A DNA stretch of 64,000 bases, from assembly GCF_017939745.1 (NCBI RefSeq), contig NZ_JAGKQQ010000001.1, forward strand, positions 1,426,001 to 1,490,000, in the 5' to 3' direction. This document shows, in pieces, positions 45,401-55,900 of the stretch (position 1 is its first letter; each line of letters starts with the position of its first letter). The stretch is from Gemmata palustris. GTDB lineage: Bacteria > Planctomycetota > Planctomycetia > Gemmatales > Gemmataceae. The notes beneath the pieces were generated by a model. The model made no database searches. It had not been told where the DNA came from and was given only the letters and a program-made list of their open reading frames with translations. Both the position numbers and the translations under genes were made by a program.

Positions 45401-46885
45401 ACGTTCTCGCTGGTCGGCGACGTTCCGGTCGGCGCGACGATCGACCCGAGCACCGGCGCGTTCCGGTTCTTCGCGCCCAACGGCCCGAACGAGTACGTGT
45501 TCCGAGTCGCCATCTCCGATCCGAGCGCCCCGGGCAACCCGGTGGACGTGAAAACGTTCACGGTCACGGCACTGAACGTGGCGCCACAGGTCGCGTTCAT
45601 TGGGGGGCAACCGGCACCGAACGAGGGCGACGAGTTCGATGCGTCCGGCTCGTTCACGGATCCCGGGGCCGATGCGTGGACGGCAACGGTGAATTACGGC
45701 GACGGGACCGGCGCTCGGCCACTGGCACTGAACGCGGACAAGTCCTTCGCCCTCGATCACCGCTACCTCGACAACGGCACCTTCACGGTCACCGTTCGGG
45801 TCTTCGACGGCGACGAGTACGGGACCGCGGCTTTCAACGTCGTGGTGGCGAACGCGGCCCCGGTCGCGGGGGTGAGCGGACCGGCGACCGGCGTTCGCGG
45901 GCAGGCCCGGACGTTCGTGCTGTCGGCGACCGATGCCTCGTCGATCGATGCGGCCGCGGGGTTCACGTTCGCGATCAACTGGGGCGACGGGACCACCCAG
46001 CAGGTCACCGGCCCGAGTGGGACAACCGCGGAGCACGTCTACACCCGAGCCGGTACTTACACGGTCGCGGTAACCGCGACCGATAAGGACGGCGGGGCGA
46101 GTGCCGCGGTCACGCGCACCGTCACCGTGTCCGCGCTTGCGGTGCGGGACGGGGCACTCGTGATCGGCGGAACGACCGACGCCGATACCATCATCGTTTC
46201 GCCGGGGGCGGGCGCCGGGAGTTACATTGTGACCATGTTGTCGCCCCGTCCGGGCGGTTCCGAATTGACGATCGCGACCGTGAACCCGCGCACGAACGGG
46301 TACGACGTCGACCTGACCATCGGGGGCGCGCACATCGGCCTATTCACGATTACGTCCCCCGAACCGGTGTCGCGGTTGGAGATTTACGCCCAGGCCGGTG
46401 ACGACACGGTGACCGTGGCCGGCGGGGTGAGTCTCCCGGCGATCGTGTTCGGTGGGGACGGGAACGACTGGATCAAGGTCGGCGGCGGGAACAGTGTCCT
46501 CGTCGGTGACGCCGGTAACGATACGCTGCTCGGTGGGGCCGGGCGCGACGTCCTGATCGGTGGGGGCGGGTCGGACCAGTTGCTCGGTCTGAACGGCGAC
46601 GACATTCTCGTCGGCGGCCTGTTCCTGGACGCCGAGCCGAGCCAAGAGGCCCGGAGGGCCGCGCTCCTGAACGTCGCGACGACCTGGGGGTCTACCGCCC
46701 CGTTCGCGGACCGCGTGAGCGCGTTGAGTGGGTACCTCGCCCCGCGTGTGGACGACGACGGCGCGACCGATTACCTCACCGGCGGGGGCGGGAGCGACTG
46801 GTACTTGGCCCGCACCACGGGAACGGTGAGCCAACGCGACGTTCTGCTCGGTGTCACAACGCAAGACGCCGTCTCACCGGTCTGA
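42434..46885 (+). CDS. giant secreted surface protein with PKD-like and RTX calcium-binding repeats
   Basis: ATG 42434 (MVVKALQSWLGHSARKQ) gives 1483 aa. The planctomycete surface signature LEHLEDRATPA lies at residues 27-37. Residues of about 40-950 are low-complexity beta-strand repeats rich in G, T and N (SGTGTLTLSGAVTWG type), as in autotransporter-associated repeats. A cadherin-like domain (VIDPIADVTVNEGQTVAF) and PKD-like domains (NEGDEFDASGSFTDPGAD, INWGDGTTQQVTGPSG) follow. RTX nonapeptide repeats (GGDGNDWIKVGGG, GDAGNDTLLGGAGRD, LNGDDILVGG) lie near 1350-1400. It is probably exported and calcium-stabilised on the surface. A hairpin and repeat R1 follow. Confidence 0.92.
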   Translation: MVVKALQSWLGHSARKQRRSPKPRLALEHLEDRATPAAVFWDGGGGTSNWFDALNWSGDALPTLSDDVTISGASGGVEINDTFGTASAKTLTSSSDLRVVSGTLQLDGDALVSGAFALGGVTFGGVVTGTGTLTLSGAVTWGANGVMAGSGTTELTGTSTLEGTTFGSVRENRVIENAGHATLLAANSFTFRDNALFRNLAGGTLEIESGAGIGTFFASSTSKLVNEGAVVVNGPGTTGIGVATENSGTITVNGANLNLTGLANLGALGVTGGNLNTGSAFANSGTLAVSGGALTTGSGTSSGAIQLAGGASMVVSGTAFTPPFTLQDGATVTGGPIVLNTFEQLAANGTVTVDAVQISGGTLNTLAGSTLTIGTLTQNGTVTGPGTAVVTDTWTFTNGSVNGGGRLVTRGTSSISGGFFTTVDTRSIENSGAALLDAGASFTFTNGGTWTNLPGSVFEVRTGASLGTFFTGPTAQFTNQGTILKTGPGAATIALPVVNQSGGTVRVAGGTLNLTGGGSSAGVLDLAPATALRLSGSFALSAGATATGTGQVQFAGGPFGGALTVTGPVALANLSLESGTVTGPGPLSAANLVIQGATVDTTLDVGNLTLASGTLTGAGHVTVGGLFTWTGGTMSGTGTTTLNGTSTIGGSFALVLDGRTVDNTGTLTWTGNGALQFTNGAVFNNLAGALFDITGDGSIAPSPFGGLVPAFNNAGTLRKSAGSGPVLFGPRTTWNVPLTNSGTFDVRAGNFAVSAPVFGLPAGVPFLTNTGTIQVGTASSSAAAIILPGTAPFPNPPAYTLAAGTLTGTGQVGGATDLTIAPGATLGGTLTVNGNVINRGTVRPGLASGALTVTGNYTQIADGRLVIGLGGASATGQFGKLQVNGASQLAGALDVFTDGGFLPGFGDVFQVFRTAGTRSGDFTYPVGGYHPGGYRVLVPEYDGTGQALNLVTEVGALPVIDPIADVTVNEGQTVAFTVTATGAEAPGPLTFSLVGDVPVGATIDPSTGAFRFFAPNGPNEYVFRVAISDPSAPGNPVDVKTFTVTALNVAPQVAFIGGQPAPNEGDEFDASGSFTDPGADAWTATVNYGDGTGARPLALNADKSFALDHRYLDNGTFTVTVRVFDGDEYGTAAFNVVVANAAPVAGVSGPATGVRGQARTFVLSATDASSIDAAAGFTFAINWGDGTTQQVTGPSGTTAEHVYTRAGTYTVAVTATDKDGGASAAVTRTVTVSALAVRDGALVIGGTTDADTIIVSPGAGAGSYIVTMLSPRPGGSELTIATVNPRTNGYDVDLTIGGAHIGLFTITSPEPVSRLEIYAQAGDDTVTVAGGVSLPAIVFGGDGNDWIKVGGGNSVLVGDAGNDTLLGGAGRDVLIGGGGSDQLLGLNGDDILVGGLFLDAEPSQEARRAALLNVATTWGSTAPFADRVSALSGYLAPRVDDDGATDYLTGGGGSDWYLARTTGTVSQRDVLLGVTTQDAVSPV

Positions 46886-46895
46886 TCGAAACGGT

Positions 46896-46916
46896 GCCGG
46901 TAACGTTCAATTACCG
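46896..46916 (+). terminator. hairpin after the 1504-aa gene
   Basis: Perfect stem CCGGTAA (46896-46902) with TTACCGG (46910-46916), 7-nt loop, starting 11 bp after the stop. A weak T-containing stretch follows (TTCCTGTTCG). Confidence 0.55.
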
Positions 46917-46935
46917 GTTCCTGTTCGAGAAAAAA

Positions 46936-47473
46936 GTTCGGGGTCCGAGGCGAACCCGGTGTTAACCCGTGTGTTGGTCTCTCGGCGAGACTCCGAGACT
47001 TTTCCGAAGAGAAATTCGGGGTCCGAGACGAACCCTAGCGTTTCGGCTCGGACCCCGAGATGTCTCGCTCGAACCCGAGACTTTTGCCACGCCTGGAATG
47101 TGGACCAAAATGCTTGAAAACGTGGAGAAAACGAAGGCAGCCGGGAGCACTCACTCCCGGCTGTGCGCGTTAACCCCTGTGTGCGATTATTCCGCACCTG
47201 CTGACTCAGCTCCCCGAGCCCAACACTCCTCGAACTTCCGCGCCTCTGCACGCGCGAGATTTTTCGCCCCACACTGATGACGCACTGGAAATTGTAGGAT
47301 TTCGTGCGAAGTGAGCGCGAACGCGCGCTGTTAGGCGATCGCGAGTTCGGATCTCGTTCGATGTCCAAGATGGACACTCCTCGAACCTCTCGCGCTCGCG
47401 CCACTGTTAACCAGCCGGCTCGGTTGCCGCGTCTGAAAAACTGACACCAGTTCCGGTTAACAGGCGCGAGACT
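46936..47473 (+). repeat. dispersed non-coding repeat R1, copy 2
   Basis: Closely similar to 4222-4762 in the same orientation. The 12-bp inverted repeat is retained at 47016-47027 and 47047-47058. It begins about 50 bp after the stop of the RTX surface protein. Small differences are spread along its length, so the copies are not a recent duplication. Confidence 0.8.
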
Positions 47474-47551
47474 GTGGGCTTGTCAATATTGTTTGCCCGA
47501 GGCCTGCCTTGTTCGTGGCCCCAACGTATTGGTGTTCTTGAGAGGCCCGCC

Positions 47552-48007
47552 CTATTTGCCCGGACCGGTCAGGTCGAAGTTCAGCACGTTCCTCCCGGGT
47601 TGGACCTTCACCCTCTTAAGAGGGGTCGCGGACGGGCTCAGGTAGGTTTCTGCGAATCGGGCCTTTGGAGCGGCCGGGCTGGTGGCCGGATTGCCCACCG
47701 TCGCGAACGGTCCGCGAACCGTCGTCAGGTCGCGAACCGTAACCCGGTGCGTTCCGGCGGCGGCGCCGTCGCCCCCCGGGGTGGTCAATCGGTAGCGGCC
47801 GGTGTCGTCGGTGTACCCACTGGAGCGCGGCCCGGAAGTGCCCTGTTCCGGGTCCGGCAGGAAGACCACCTCGACGTTGGCAAGCGGCCGCCCGCTGCAG
47901 GTGATCACCCCCTCGACCTCGGCCAATGGTGTCCCACGCTCGCACCCGGTGACGCCAACGATCGCGATGAGAGCAGCCGCGCGGAGCGAAACGAATCGGG
48001 ATACCAT
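47552..48007 (-). CDS. lipoprotein with carboxypeptidase-regulatory-like (Ig-like) domain
   Basis: ATG 48007 (MVSRFVSLRAAALIAIVGVTGCERG) places a lipobox VTGC after a hydrophobic segment. The protein has 151 aa. The domain reads EGVITCSGRPLANVEVVFLPD, DDTGRYRLTTPGG and GTHRVTVRDL, the beta-sandwich often found in planctomycete lipoproteins next to DUF1559 genes. It is probably anchored in a membrane, facing the periplasm. It follows the DUF1559 gene by 69 bp. The partner or ligand is unknown. Confidence 0.8.
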   Translation of the reverse strand: MVSRFVSLRAAALIAIVGVTGCERGTPLAEVEGVITCSGRPLANVEVVFLPDPEQGTSGPRSSGYTDDTGRYRLTTPGGDGAAAGTHRVTVRDLTTVRGPFATVGNPATSPAAPKARFAETYLSPSATPLKRVKVQPGRNVLNFDLTGPGK

Positions 48008-48076
48008 TGTATTTTGTACTCGCAAAGTGCCGGCGCTATGCCCCGGCACGGGTCAGTTGGGAACCGTTGATGGGGG

Positions 48077-48988
48077 TCAGTAATCTTCGGTGATGACTTC
48101 GCCGCCGGCGCGAGTGCACAGGGCGTTCAGGGTGGTTGGGGCGATGGAGTCGCGGAGGAACCGGACCGAACCGTCCGCAAACACGAAGCCCACCCCACCG
48201 GGGTGCCGGCTGGAGAACACCGTGTTCCGCTTCGACAGCAGGTCGTTCAGCACGAGTTGGTTGGACGGGTACGGGGCGCCGGGAAGCCGGTAATTAAGCC
48301 CCGGCACAGTCCCCCGCGCGCTCCCCTCCAGCGACCACAGCCCGGCCAGTCGTTCGCTGTCGAACGGGAAGTACGGAGCCCCCAACATCGCCTGGGCCAT
48401 CGGGGTGTAATTGGGGTCGCTCATGTCGAACTCCCCGAACAGCAGCGTGGAGCTGGTCCCGTCGGTAATCGAGGTGAGCGTGACCCCGGGCGTGTTCGGC
48501 GGGAACACTCCTTCGTCCTTGGCCGGCACGGTCCACAGGGTGACGTCGACACAGGCGCTCGGAGAGTAACTAATGACCGAGCGGTGCCGGCTCGCCCAGT
48601 CGACGAGGACCGTTTGAGCGACGGCCGGGTCGGACGGGCAGAGCAGGGTCGGGAAGACCGTCGCCGACGGCGCCGACGCCCCGCCCGTGCTCGGGTCCGC
48701 GGCCGCGGTCCAGGCGTTGTAAAAGGCCTGCTGCTCCAGGTACGGTGACGTTGCAACGACCCAGTTGTCACTGGGCCTCGTGCCCTGGAACCGCTGCCGC
48801 GAATCGTGGTACGTGTGGGCCGCGAGCCCGACCTGTTTGAGGTGGTTACTGCACTTCACGCGCGCGGCCGCCTCGCGCACCTTTTGCACCGCGGGCAACA
48901 ACAGCCCGATCAGGATCGCGATGATCGCGATCACTACGAGCAACTCGATCAATGTGAACCCGCGCGGCGTTATCCGTCCTGACCACAT
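48077..48988 (-). CDS. DUF1559 pilin-like protein
   Basis: ATG 48988 gives 303 aa. The prepilin signature [24 protein letters not shown] lies at residues 10-33 with the Phe-Glu cleavage context, then [24 protein letters not shown]. The C-terminus has [21 protein letters not shown], the typical DUF1559 end. These proteins are secreted through the type IV pilus or type II pathway and are hugely expanded in planctomycetes; their role is unknown. The gene lies between the ECF-WD40 gene (145-bp gap) and the lipoprotein gene. Confidence 0.93.
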   Translation of the reverse strand: MWSGRITPRGFTLIELLVVIAIIAILIGLLLPAVQKVREAAARVKCSNHLKQVGLAAHTYHDSRQRFQGTRPSDNWVVATSPYLEQQAFYNAWTAAADPSTGGASAPSATVFPTLLCPSDPAVAQTVLVDWASRHRSVISYSPSACVDVTLWTVPAKDEGVFPPNTPGVTLTSITDGTSSTLLFGEFDMSDPNYTPMAQAMLGAPYFPFDSERLAGLWSLEGSARGTVPGLNYRLPGAPYPSNQLVLNDLLSKRNTVFSSRHPGGVGFVFADGSVRFLRDSIAPTTLNALCTRAGGEVITEDY

Positions 48989-49133
48989 GATGATGGTTCC
49001 GAAAATGACAATGGCGTACCCCACCGGACCGTCCGGCGGAGCGGGGCAATAAAGGGAGAGTCGGGTCGGACGTCGAGCGGTCCCCAAGCGGTCCGCTCCG
49101 GGAGAGGTCGGGTGTCCCGGGTGAGTCGAGACG

Positions 49134-52016
49134 TTACTTGCGTCGGCCCGTCGTTTGCGAGGCCGACAGGCTCGGTGCGGTGAGTGCCTTTTGGCCGAAC
49201 AGAGCGGTGTCCCAGACCAGAGCGGTGCTGTCGGCGCTACCGGAGGCGAGGCGCCGGCCGTCCGGACTGAACGCGAGAACCTGGACACGGGACGTGTGCC
49301 CTTCGAGTCGGTGGCACTCCTTCCCGGTGTGGAGATCCCACACTCGGACGACGCCGTCCTCCCCGCCCGCCGCGAGGAACCGGGCGTCCGGGCTGAATGC
49401 CAGCACCAGTGTAGTCTGGCGTGGGGCCACAACCCGCAGGCCCGTTTCTCCTCTCAGTTCCTCGACCCGGATTTCGTCACCCCCGTCGGGGGCCTTCCGC
49501 GTGAACGCGATCCGGCTCCCGTCTCGCGAAAGCGCCACCAGCGGTCGCTCGGCCTGCGCATCGAAGTTGGCCGGGAACCGGGCCAGCAACTCTCTCGTCC
49601 GGGTGTCCCATACGCTCAAAACTTTTTCGCGCTTTCCGTAACACACCAGGCGGCGGCTGTCCCCAGAGAACTCGGCGAAGCTCACCGGTTCGCCGCGGGC
49701 GATGTGGTCTTCCGCGCCTGTCGTTCGGTCGATCAGGACGATGCCGTCCCCCGGCCCCCAGGCGAGTTGGCGGCCGTCCGCAGAGGCCGCATACGCCGGG
49801 AACAGGTCCGGGGCCGGCCGCGCGAGGCCAGCGGGAATCCCGGGTCGTTCGGTGGCCTCCCCAGTTCTCGGGTTCCACCCGGTCAGAACCCAGTGCGGCG
49901 CCGGTTCGGGGCACCACTCCAGAGTTTCGACCCGCTCCGCGGACGGGTAGCTCAGGGTGTACGCGGTCAGCCCCGGCTCGCGGAACGGCAGGCGCCGGAT
50001 CGGGGCGCCGGTGTCGGTTTCCCAGAGCTGGACGTGCGAGAACCGCGCGGTGGTCGCGAGCGACCGGCCGTCCGGCGAGAACGCCAGTGCGAGCACTTGT
50101 CCGTGCAGGGCGCCCGTCGGGCCGATCTCTTCCCCCGTTGCCACCCGCCACACCCCGAGCACCCCACCGTCCTCGGCCGCGAGCAGGGTTCCGTCCGCGG
50201 ACAGCGATTTCCCGCCCCCGAGCGAGAACGACCAGAGCGGGTTCAAGTGCGGGGCGACCGCCGCGGGTCGGAGGTCGCGTGCGCTGGCCGGGTTCCGGTA
50301 CCGGATCTGCTCGGCCCCGACTTCGAGTAACGTCCGACCGTCCGGCGAGTACGCCACGAACGGGTCCGGGGCTTCGACCCCGGGAGCCGAGGCCCGCAGG
50401 TTACCGGTCGCCGTGTCCCAGACGCGGACCGTCCGGTCCAACCCGGTCGTGGCGAGCGCCGTTCCGTCCGGGGAGAACGCGAAACGTGTCACCGGAGCGG
50501 CGTTCCCCCCACCGAACCGGCGGACGAGGGTGCCGGTCCCGACGTCCCACAGGCCGACCGCGGCGGTCGGCATCCCGGTGGCGAGAGTCGTCCCGTCCGG
50601 GGAAAAGGCAACGCGGCTCCCGCTTTGCCCTTCCAAAACCCGGACCGTTCGGCCGGTGCTTGCGTCGAGCAGGTACGCCGCCGGTCCGAGGGCCGTGCCG
50701 CACGCGAGCGTCCGACCGTCCGGTGCCAGGGCGATCGAACTCAGCAGGCCCCGGCCCGGAGCACTTTTCCACCGGAGCCGCGGTCCGGCGGGCGTGAGGT
50801 CCAAGGCCCACACTTCTGAGCCCATCGCGATCACCCGCGCCCCGTCCTGTGAAACCGCCACGCGGGAACAGTGGCGTGGGCCGTCCACGTGGCACGTTTC
50901 CTTTCCAGACGCCAGATCCCAGAACCGGACGACCCCGGTGGCGTGAACGGACACGAGCGTGCGCCCGTCGGGTAGGAACGCGACGTCGCCGTTGCTTGGG
51001 AACTGGCCGGGCCGGAACCGCACGGTCCCGACCCGAGCGACCGCCCCGTCCGGGAGCGGGTCGCCGAATCGATCCACCCGGGGAGCCGCACTAACAATTT
51101 CTGAGCGGACCGGGAACGCGGGCCGCGGATCGCCCGGTGGGTCCGAGCGGCGCTCGACGGCCGCGGCCGCGACACCGACACAGGCGACCGCGAGCACGAC
51201 GCCAATCAACTTAAACTTTGAACTACCGAGCGCCCGGGCCACACAGTCGGCCGCGACAACCGCACCCACGGAGGATGATCCGCCCCCGAGAGCCAGTTCG
51301 ATGGCCCGGGCCGACAAGCCCAGCGGCAGCGCCTTCGCAGGCCCGGCCATCAGGATCATGGCCAGTACCCCGGCCGGAGCGTAGCCCCGGCGCCCGAGAC
51401 GGGACCGGAGCGCGGCCATCGCCTTCTCCAACCGGGCGGCGACCGCGCCGATCGAACAGCCCAGTTCGCGCCCGGCCTCGGCGTAAGTCCGCCCTTGAAG
51501 GTGGCACAGCACGACCGCCTGCTTCAGTTTCAACGGAAGCAGGTCCAGCTCCTCGTCCAGCACGCCCGACAGATCCGGACAGGAACCGGGGGCGTCGGAC
51601 ACCGGCTCGGGAATCGCGTCCACCAGAATCTCCCGTCGCCGCCCGGAGACCTCGAACACTTTTTGGGCGGCCCGCCGCGCGACCCCGTGGAGCCAACCGG
51701 GCAACATCTCCCGAGGGCTGATCCGGTCGGCCTTGCGAGCCAGGACGATGAAGGTCGCCTGGAACGCATCTTCCGCGTCCTGGTGGCAAGAAAGGGCGCG
51801 CCGACACACGCCCCAAACTAGGGGGGCGTACCGTGCGACGAGGGCGCGAAAGGCCGCGTCGTCACGTGTGGCCACGAAGCGGTCCAGGAGCGCGCCGGGG
51901 CCGCACTCGCCACCGGGCACGCCGCCCGCCAACTCGTGGGTGTAGCGGACGATCAAGTCCTGCCTGGTCCCGTGCATTTTTTCGACCCACCCCGGATCAG
52001 CAGCCTGCTCGCCCAT
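49134..52016 (-). CDS. ECF sigma factor fused to WD40 repeats
   Basis: The protein has 960 aa. Residues 45-215 are an ECF sigma: region 2 ([20 protein letters not shown], then [16 protein letters not shown] and [16 protein letters not shown]) and region 4 ([27 protein letters not shown]). A membrane helix follows (about 270-290, [21 protein letters not shown]), then at least ten WD40 blades ([37 protein letters not shown]). The WD40 part should lie outside the cytoplasm and sense a signal. This fusion is known only from planctomycetes. The start is uncertain: ATG 51977 is possible. The DUF1559 and lipoprotein genes downstream are likely targets. Confidence 0.92.
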   Translation of the reverse strand: MGEQAADPGWVEKMHGTRQDLIVRYTHELAGGVPGGECGPGALLDRFVATRDDAAFRALVARYAPLVWGVCRRALSCHQDAEDAFQATFIVLARKADRISPREMLPGWLHGVARRAAQKVFEVSGRRREILVDAIPEPVSDAPGSCPDLSGVLDEELDLLPLKLKQAVVLCHLQGRTYAEAGRELGCSIGAVAARLEKAMAALRSRLGRRGYAPAGVLAMILMAGPAKALPLGLSARAIELALGGGSSSVGAVVAADCVARALGSSKFKLIGVVLAVACVGVAAAAVERRSDPPGDPRPAFPVRSEIVSAAPRVDRFGDPLPDGAVARVGTVRFRPGQFPSNGDVAFLPDGRTLVSVHATGVVRFWDLASGKETCHVDGPRHCSRVAVSQDGARVIAMGSEVWALDLTPAGPRLRWKSAPGRGLLSSIALAPDGRTLACGTALGPAAYLLDASTGRTVRVLEGQSGSRVAFSPDGTTLATGMPTAAVGLWDVGTGTLVRRFGGGNAAPVTRFAFSPDGTALATTGLDRTVRVWDTATGNLRASAPGVEAPDPFVAYSPDGRTLLEVGAEQIRYRNPASARDLRPAAVAPHLNPLWSFSLGGGKSLSADGTLLAAEDGGVLGVWRVATGEEIGPTGALHGQVLALAFSPDGRSLATTARFSHVQLWETDTGAPIRRLPFREPGLTAYTLSYPSAERVETLEWCPEPAPHWVLTGWNPRTGEATERPGIPAGLARPAPDLFPAYAASADGRQLAWGPGDGIVLIDRTTGAEDHIARGEPVSFAEFSGDSRRLVCYGKREKVLSVWDTRTRELLARFPANFDAQAERPLVALSRDGSRIAFTRKAPDGGDEIRVEELRGETGLRVVAPRQTTLVLAFSPDARFLAAGGEDGVVRVWDLHTGKECHRLEGHTSRVQVLAFSPDGRRLASGSADSTALVWDTALFGQKALTAPSLSASQTTGRRK

Positions 52017-52139
52017 ACATCCCCGGCTCGCGGAGAAATTTTCAATGAAATTTCTCCACTTCTCAAAAATTTACATCAAAGGTCGCCGGGCCGTTCTGTT
52101 TCCGTGTAGGAATTTCGCGGTGCCCGTGTCCCAGACACG

Positions 52140-52360
52140 GGGCGGGCGCACAGCCTGATTGGAACGTCCTGATGGAAATAGTCGCCCGGGCTGGGCGCCC
52201 CCATACGCTCATCGACCACGACACGAAGTATGGATCGAGCTCTGACGCGGTACTTGAGGGTGAGGAGAGGTAAACGTGTTGGCTCGCATGCCCAGAACAT
52301 GAACGCCTTGGTCGAGCGCTGGGTTCAGACGCTGTATCAAAAGCGCCTTGGTCACTGTAC
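52140..52360 (+). pseudogene. integrase-core transposase remnant
   Basis: Pieces of an rve-type integrase catalytic domain are visible in two frames: LIDHDTKYGSS (the DxDTKF-like motif), then RVGSHAQNMNALVERWVQTL, the end with the catalytic Glu. A shift separates them near 52260. No ends or target duplication are seen. Confidence 0.6.
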
Positions 52361-52425
52361 AAAGCGAAGGGCAACATGCCCTTACCGGGCTCAGACTCAC
52401 CAGAGCTCCGGATCCTAGTGCAGGA

Positions 52426-52935
52426 TCACGGCTGAGGTTTTGGCAACGTGGGGTGTAGCGCGCATCCGTAGTAGTCGCACGCCCGTTTCCGTACCCCGTC
52501 GGCGGTGAGTTTTCGGTCGGGCTCGACGATGGCCCGCTTGCCGTGTACCCACTTGGGCTCGATCGGGTTGAGCCACGGGGCCTTGACCGGCAACCCGCAC
52601 ACCCGGATCCGGCACCCGACCCCGGCCCGTCGGACACGGCGGTTATGGGCCGCGATCCACCGCCGCACGCGCCCGCTCACGTGCCACGCGGTGTTGTCCC
52701 ACACCAGGGCGAATACCCGCTTCCCCTCGGGCGAGCGCCTCGCACACCCACCCCAGGAACGCCTCGGTGGTGGCACTCACCGGGCGCCCGTCGCAGAACC
52801 GCAACATCATCCCGCCGGTGCCCGCCCGCAACACGCCGTAACGCGCCACCGTCTCTGGCCCGCCGCCCTTCGGGTTCCGGGCGTTGGCCCCGAGCCGGAG
52901 CGGAGCCAGGGCCGTCCAGGCGAAGTTGCTCACAA
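52426..52935 (-). pseudogene. IS630-family transposase remnant
   Basis: The first frame shows LRAGTGGMMLRFCDGRPVS and TEAFLGWVCEAL. After a shift near 52740 a second frame shows ALVWDNTAWHVSGRVRRW and LPVKAPWLNPIEPKWVHGKR, holding the second Asp and the Glu of the DDE triad. The N-terminal helix-turn-helix half is missing. A decayed fragment next to the integrase remnant. Confidence 0.8.
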
Positions 52936-52985
52936 CTTTCAGACCTGGGACAATGTGTCACTCCTGAACGTGTAAAGCATAAGCA

Positions 52986-55900
52986 TCACGGATCGATCAA
53001 CCCCAGACAATCCCGCGCGACCGTCTGGCCGTTGAATGCGAGTTGCCCTCCTCCCCAGCGATTGGGGGAGAACGCAAGGGCCGCGTGGAGCGACTCCCGT
53101 GCCCGGTCAATGTTCCCGGCCTCCAGCGCGACAAGCCCCCGGAGCATCAGGATGTCGGCCGACCGGGCCAGCTTCCGCGACCTCTCCGCGATCCGGTTCT
53201 CGAACTCTGGACGTCCCAGAGTGCGCCAGGGGAGCTGCGGCAGAATGAACCCGGCGGGTTGCTCGTCGAGCAGCGTCTTGCCGACCAAGCCCGCGACCTC
53301 CTTTCCGACCTGCGAGGTGGATGGGAGCTGCCCGCCCGGACCGATCATCGCGGTCAGTTCCGCGTCGGCGTTGGCGTACTCTCCGGCCGCGATGAAGGCT
53401 TGCGCGCGGAGCGAGTGGTAAGTGAAGTCGCTGAGCGAACCGCGGGCTTCGGATGTCACCCATTCCAGTACATCGTCCGGGCGCCCGGTTCGCAGGAGCA
53501 GGTCGAGTTCCAGTTCCATCCCGACAGCGCCGAACGCCGCGACGTCCGACTTCAAGAGCAGGTCGCGGGCCGCCCCTCCTAGCCCTCGGCGAGCGGCCAT
53601 CTCCGCCCGGTCGCTGACCGACGACTTGGCCGACTCTTTGGAGAATTCGCCCCGCTCATGTTCCAGCGCTTTGGTCAGCCGGGCGATTTCGGCGTCGAGC
53701 GATTCTGTCGCGCGGTCTCCCGGCTTGGGACCGCCCCAGAGGACCGGAGTGTTGCGGAAAGTCCGGAGGTGAGCGGCCGCGAGGTCCGCGCAACTGAGTG
53801 TCAGGTAGAGCCGCCCGAGTTCCAGGTGGGCCTGCGCCAGTCGGGGGTTCAGGGCGACCGCTCGGTTCAGCGCGGCGCTGGCCTGGAGCTGGCGAATCTT
53901 GAGCAATTGCGGGACCCGGTTCGCCCAGCTCTGTTCGGCCGTGCTGTCCAGCAGCGCGAGGTAGGCGCGGCCGAGGGCGAGGTGGGCATTCGCGTCCGCC
54001 GCGTTCTCGGCGACCGCCCGCCGCGCCGCGCGAATGGCCGCGTAAAGGATCCCCACCGGGGCGTGGCCGCGATCGAGCGCGAACTGCTGTTGGAACACGA
54101 ACGTGAGTCGCGTGATCGCCGGCAGTGGAGCGTTCTGGGGGATCGGCGGCTGGAATAACGTCAGCCGCAAGGCGGCATCGACCGGGTCGCTCCAACCGCT
54201 CGCGGCACCGACAAGGCCGACTGCCTGTGACGCTTCCCACGCCGCGACGTGTCGCCGCGGGGCCAGGCGAACCTCCGCCGCGGCCTTCCGCAGGAGGACG
54301 GCCGCCTCGTCCCGGCCGGGCGGGCGCGGGGGCGGAGCTGGCTTCCAGAACGCGTCCCACCATCGCTGGCCTTTCAGCGGGCGACTTGGTGGCGCGACCT
54401 CTGACGCGGTCGGCCGGAACGCCAGACGCGCGAAATCCACCTCCCAGTCCGCGTACGGGTCCGTGGCGCCACGCCGGCCCGGATCGCGCCACCCGAAGAC
54501 GACCAGGCCGCCGGTCAGGTGCAGCACGGGCCACTCGCCCGGGTCGACGAGCAGTCGGTCGAGCATCTGGTCCGAGGGCGCGCTCGGGTCGGCGGCGTGA
54601 ACGACGACCCGGGTCACGCCGAGCGCCCGGAGCCGCTGGCGTGCGTTGTCAATGTCCTCGAAGTTCAACAGGTGCCCAACGGCCGCCTCGTCGCGGACGA
54701 CGCGATCCTCGGGGCAGTACCACGCGAACGCCGCGGCTGTGTCCGGCGAGACGTGAAGCGTTCCCGTCTCCGCGGGCCACAGGCCGCCCGCGTGCGCCCG
54801 CCGGAGGAAGTCCGCCCCCTGCGACAGCGATGGCGGCGGCTCCACCACCCACTGCCGCGGCTCGAACGGCGGCCCCTGGAGCCACCCCGGCCACGCGCAC
54901 ACCAAGAACGCCAGCGCCAGAACGGATGCGGAACCGAAGCCCACGTATCGGACCCCTCGCCGCACCGGTGCCGATGCCCGGCGCGCGAAGAACTCCTGGA
55001 GGTTCCACGCGGCCACGGGGCCGGCGACGATCGCGAAGAAGGGCACCAACCGAACCTGGATCCCGCTCGCGACCGCAAAGGCGACCCACGGCAAGAACCG
55101 AGCCCACCGCCACCCACGCCGATTCAGCAGGAACGACAGCAGCCCCAGCGCCAGCAACGGGTAGTAGGAGAGAGCCGCGGGGCTGTCCCGAAAGGCGTCC
55201 AGGTAAGCCCGATCGAAGGCCGAGTTCACCGCTCGCGCCTCGCCTGTTCTCTTCCACAGTTCGACCGCCGCCGTTCGGAGTTCGGGCGGCCAGCGCAGGC
55301 CGTTGACGTGCGACGGGCTGAAACACGATGCGACGACCAGAACGCCGACCGTGACGGCCCACCGGCGGAGGCCCGCCCGGACCCCGTCTTGAGGGGCGTC
55401 GCACACGCGGCCAAGCCAAAATAGCGCGACGGCTCCCAGACCCAGAACGAACCGCCCATCGACATTGGCCCAAATTGCGAACAACACGACCAACCGCCAG
55501 TCGGGCCAGGGGCCGTTCGCGCCGGGGATTCGTGTCTCCTCCCGAACGATGAAGTACAGAACGATCGCCAGAAACAGGATGGAGACTGTCGGCGGCTGGA
55601 GCAACAACCGGCTACCCATCGCGAGAACCGCGAGACCGGCAGCAACGAGCGGAGTCCGCCAACCGCCTTTCCGCGCGCTGAGGTGGAACATTAGCACGGC
55701 AACCGCGCCACATAGGAGCGATTTCACTGCTGCCAATACCATCCCGCCTCCGAGCGAGAAAGTCGTATAGGTCAGCAGATCGTAAAGCCAAGTGGGGCTG
55801 ACCTCGCCTGAAAAGTGGACGAGGGCGCGGCCGTGAGCGAGGTGCTTCCAGACATCGACGTTCCGGGCCGGAAACGAGGCGAGGAGAACGCCCAAGAGCC

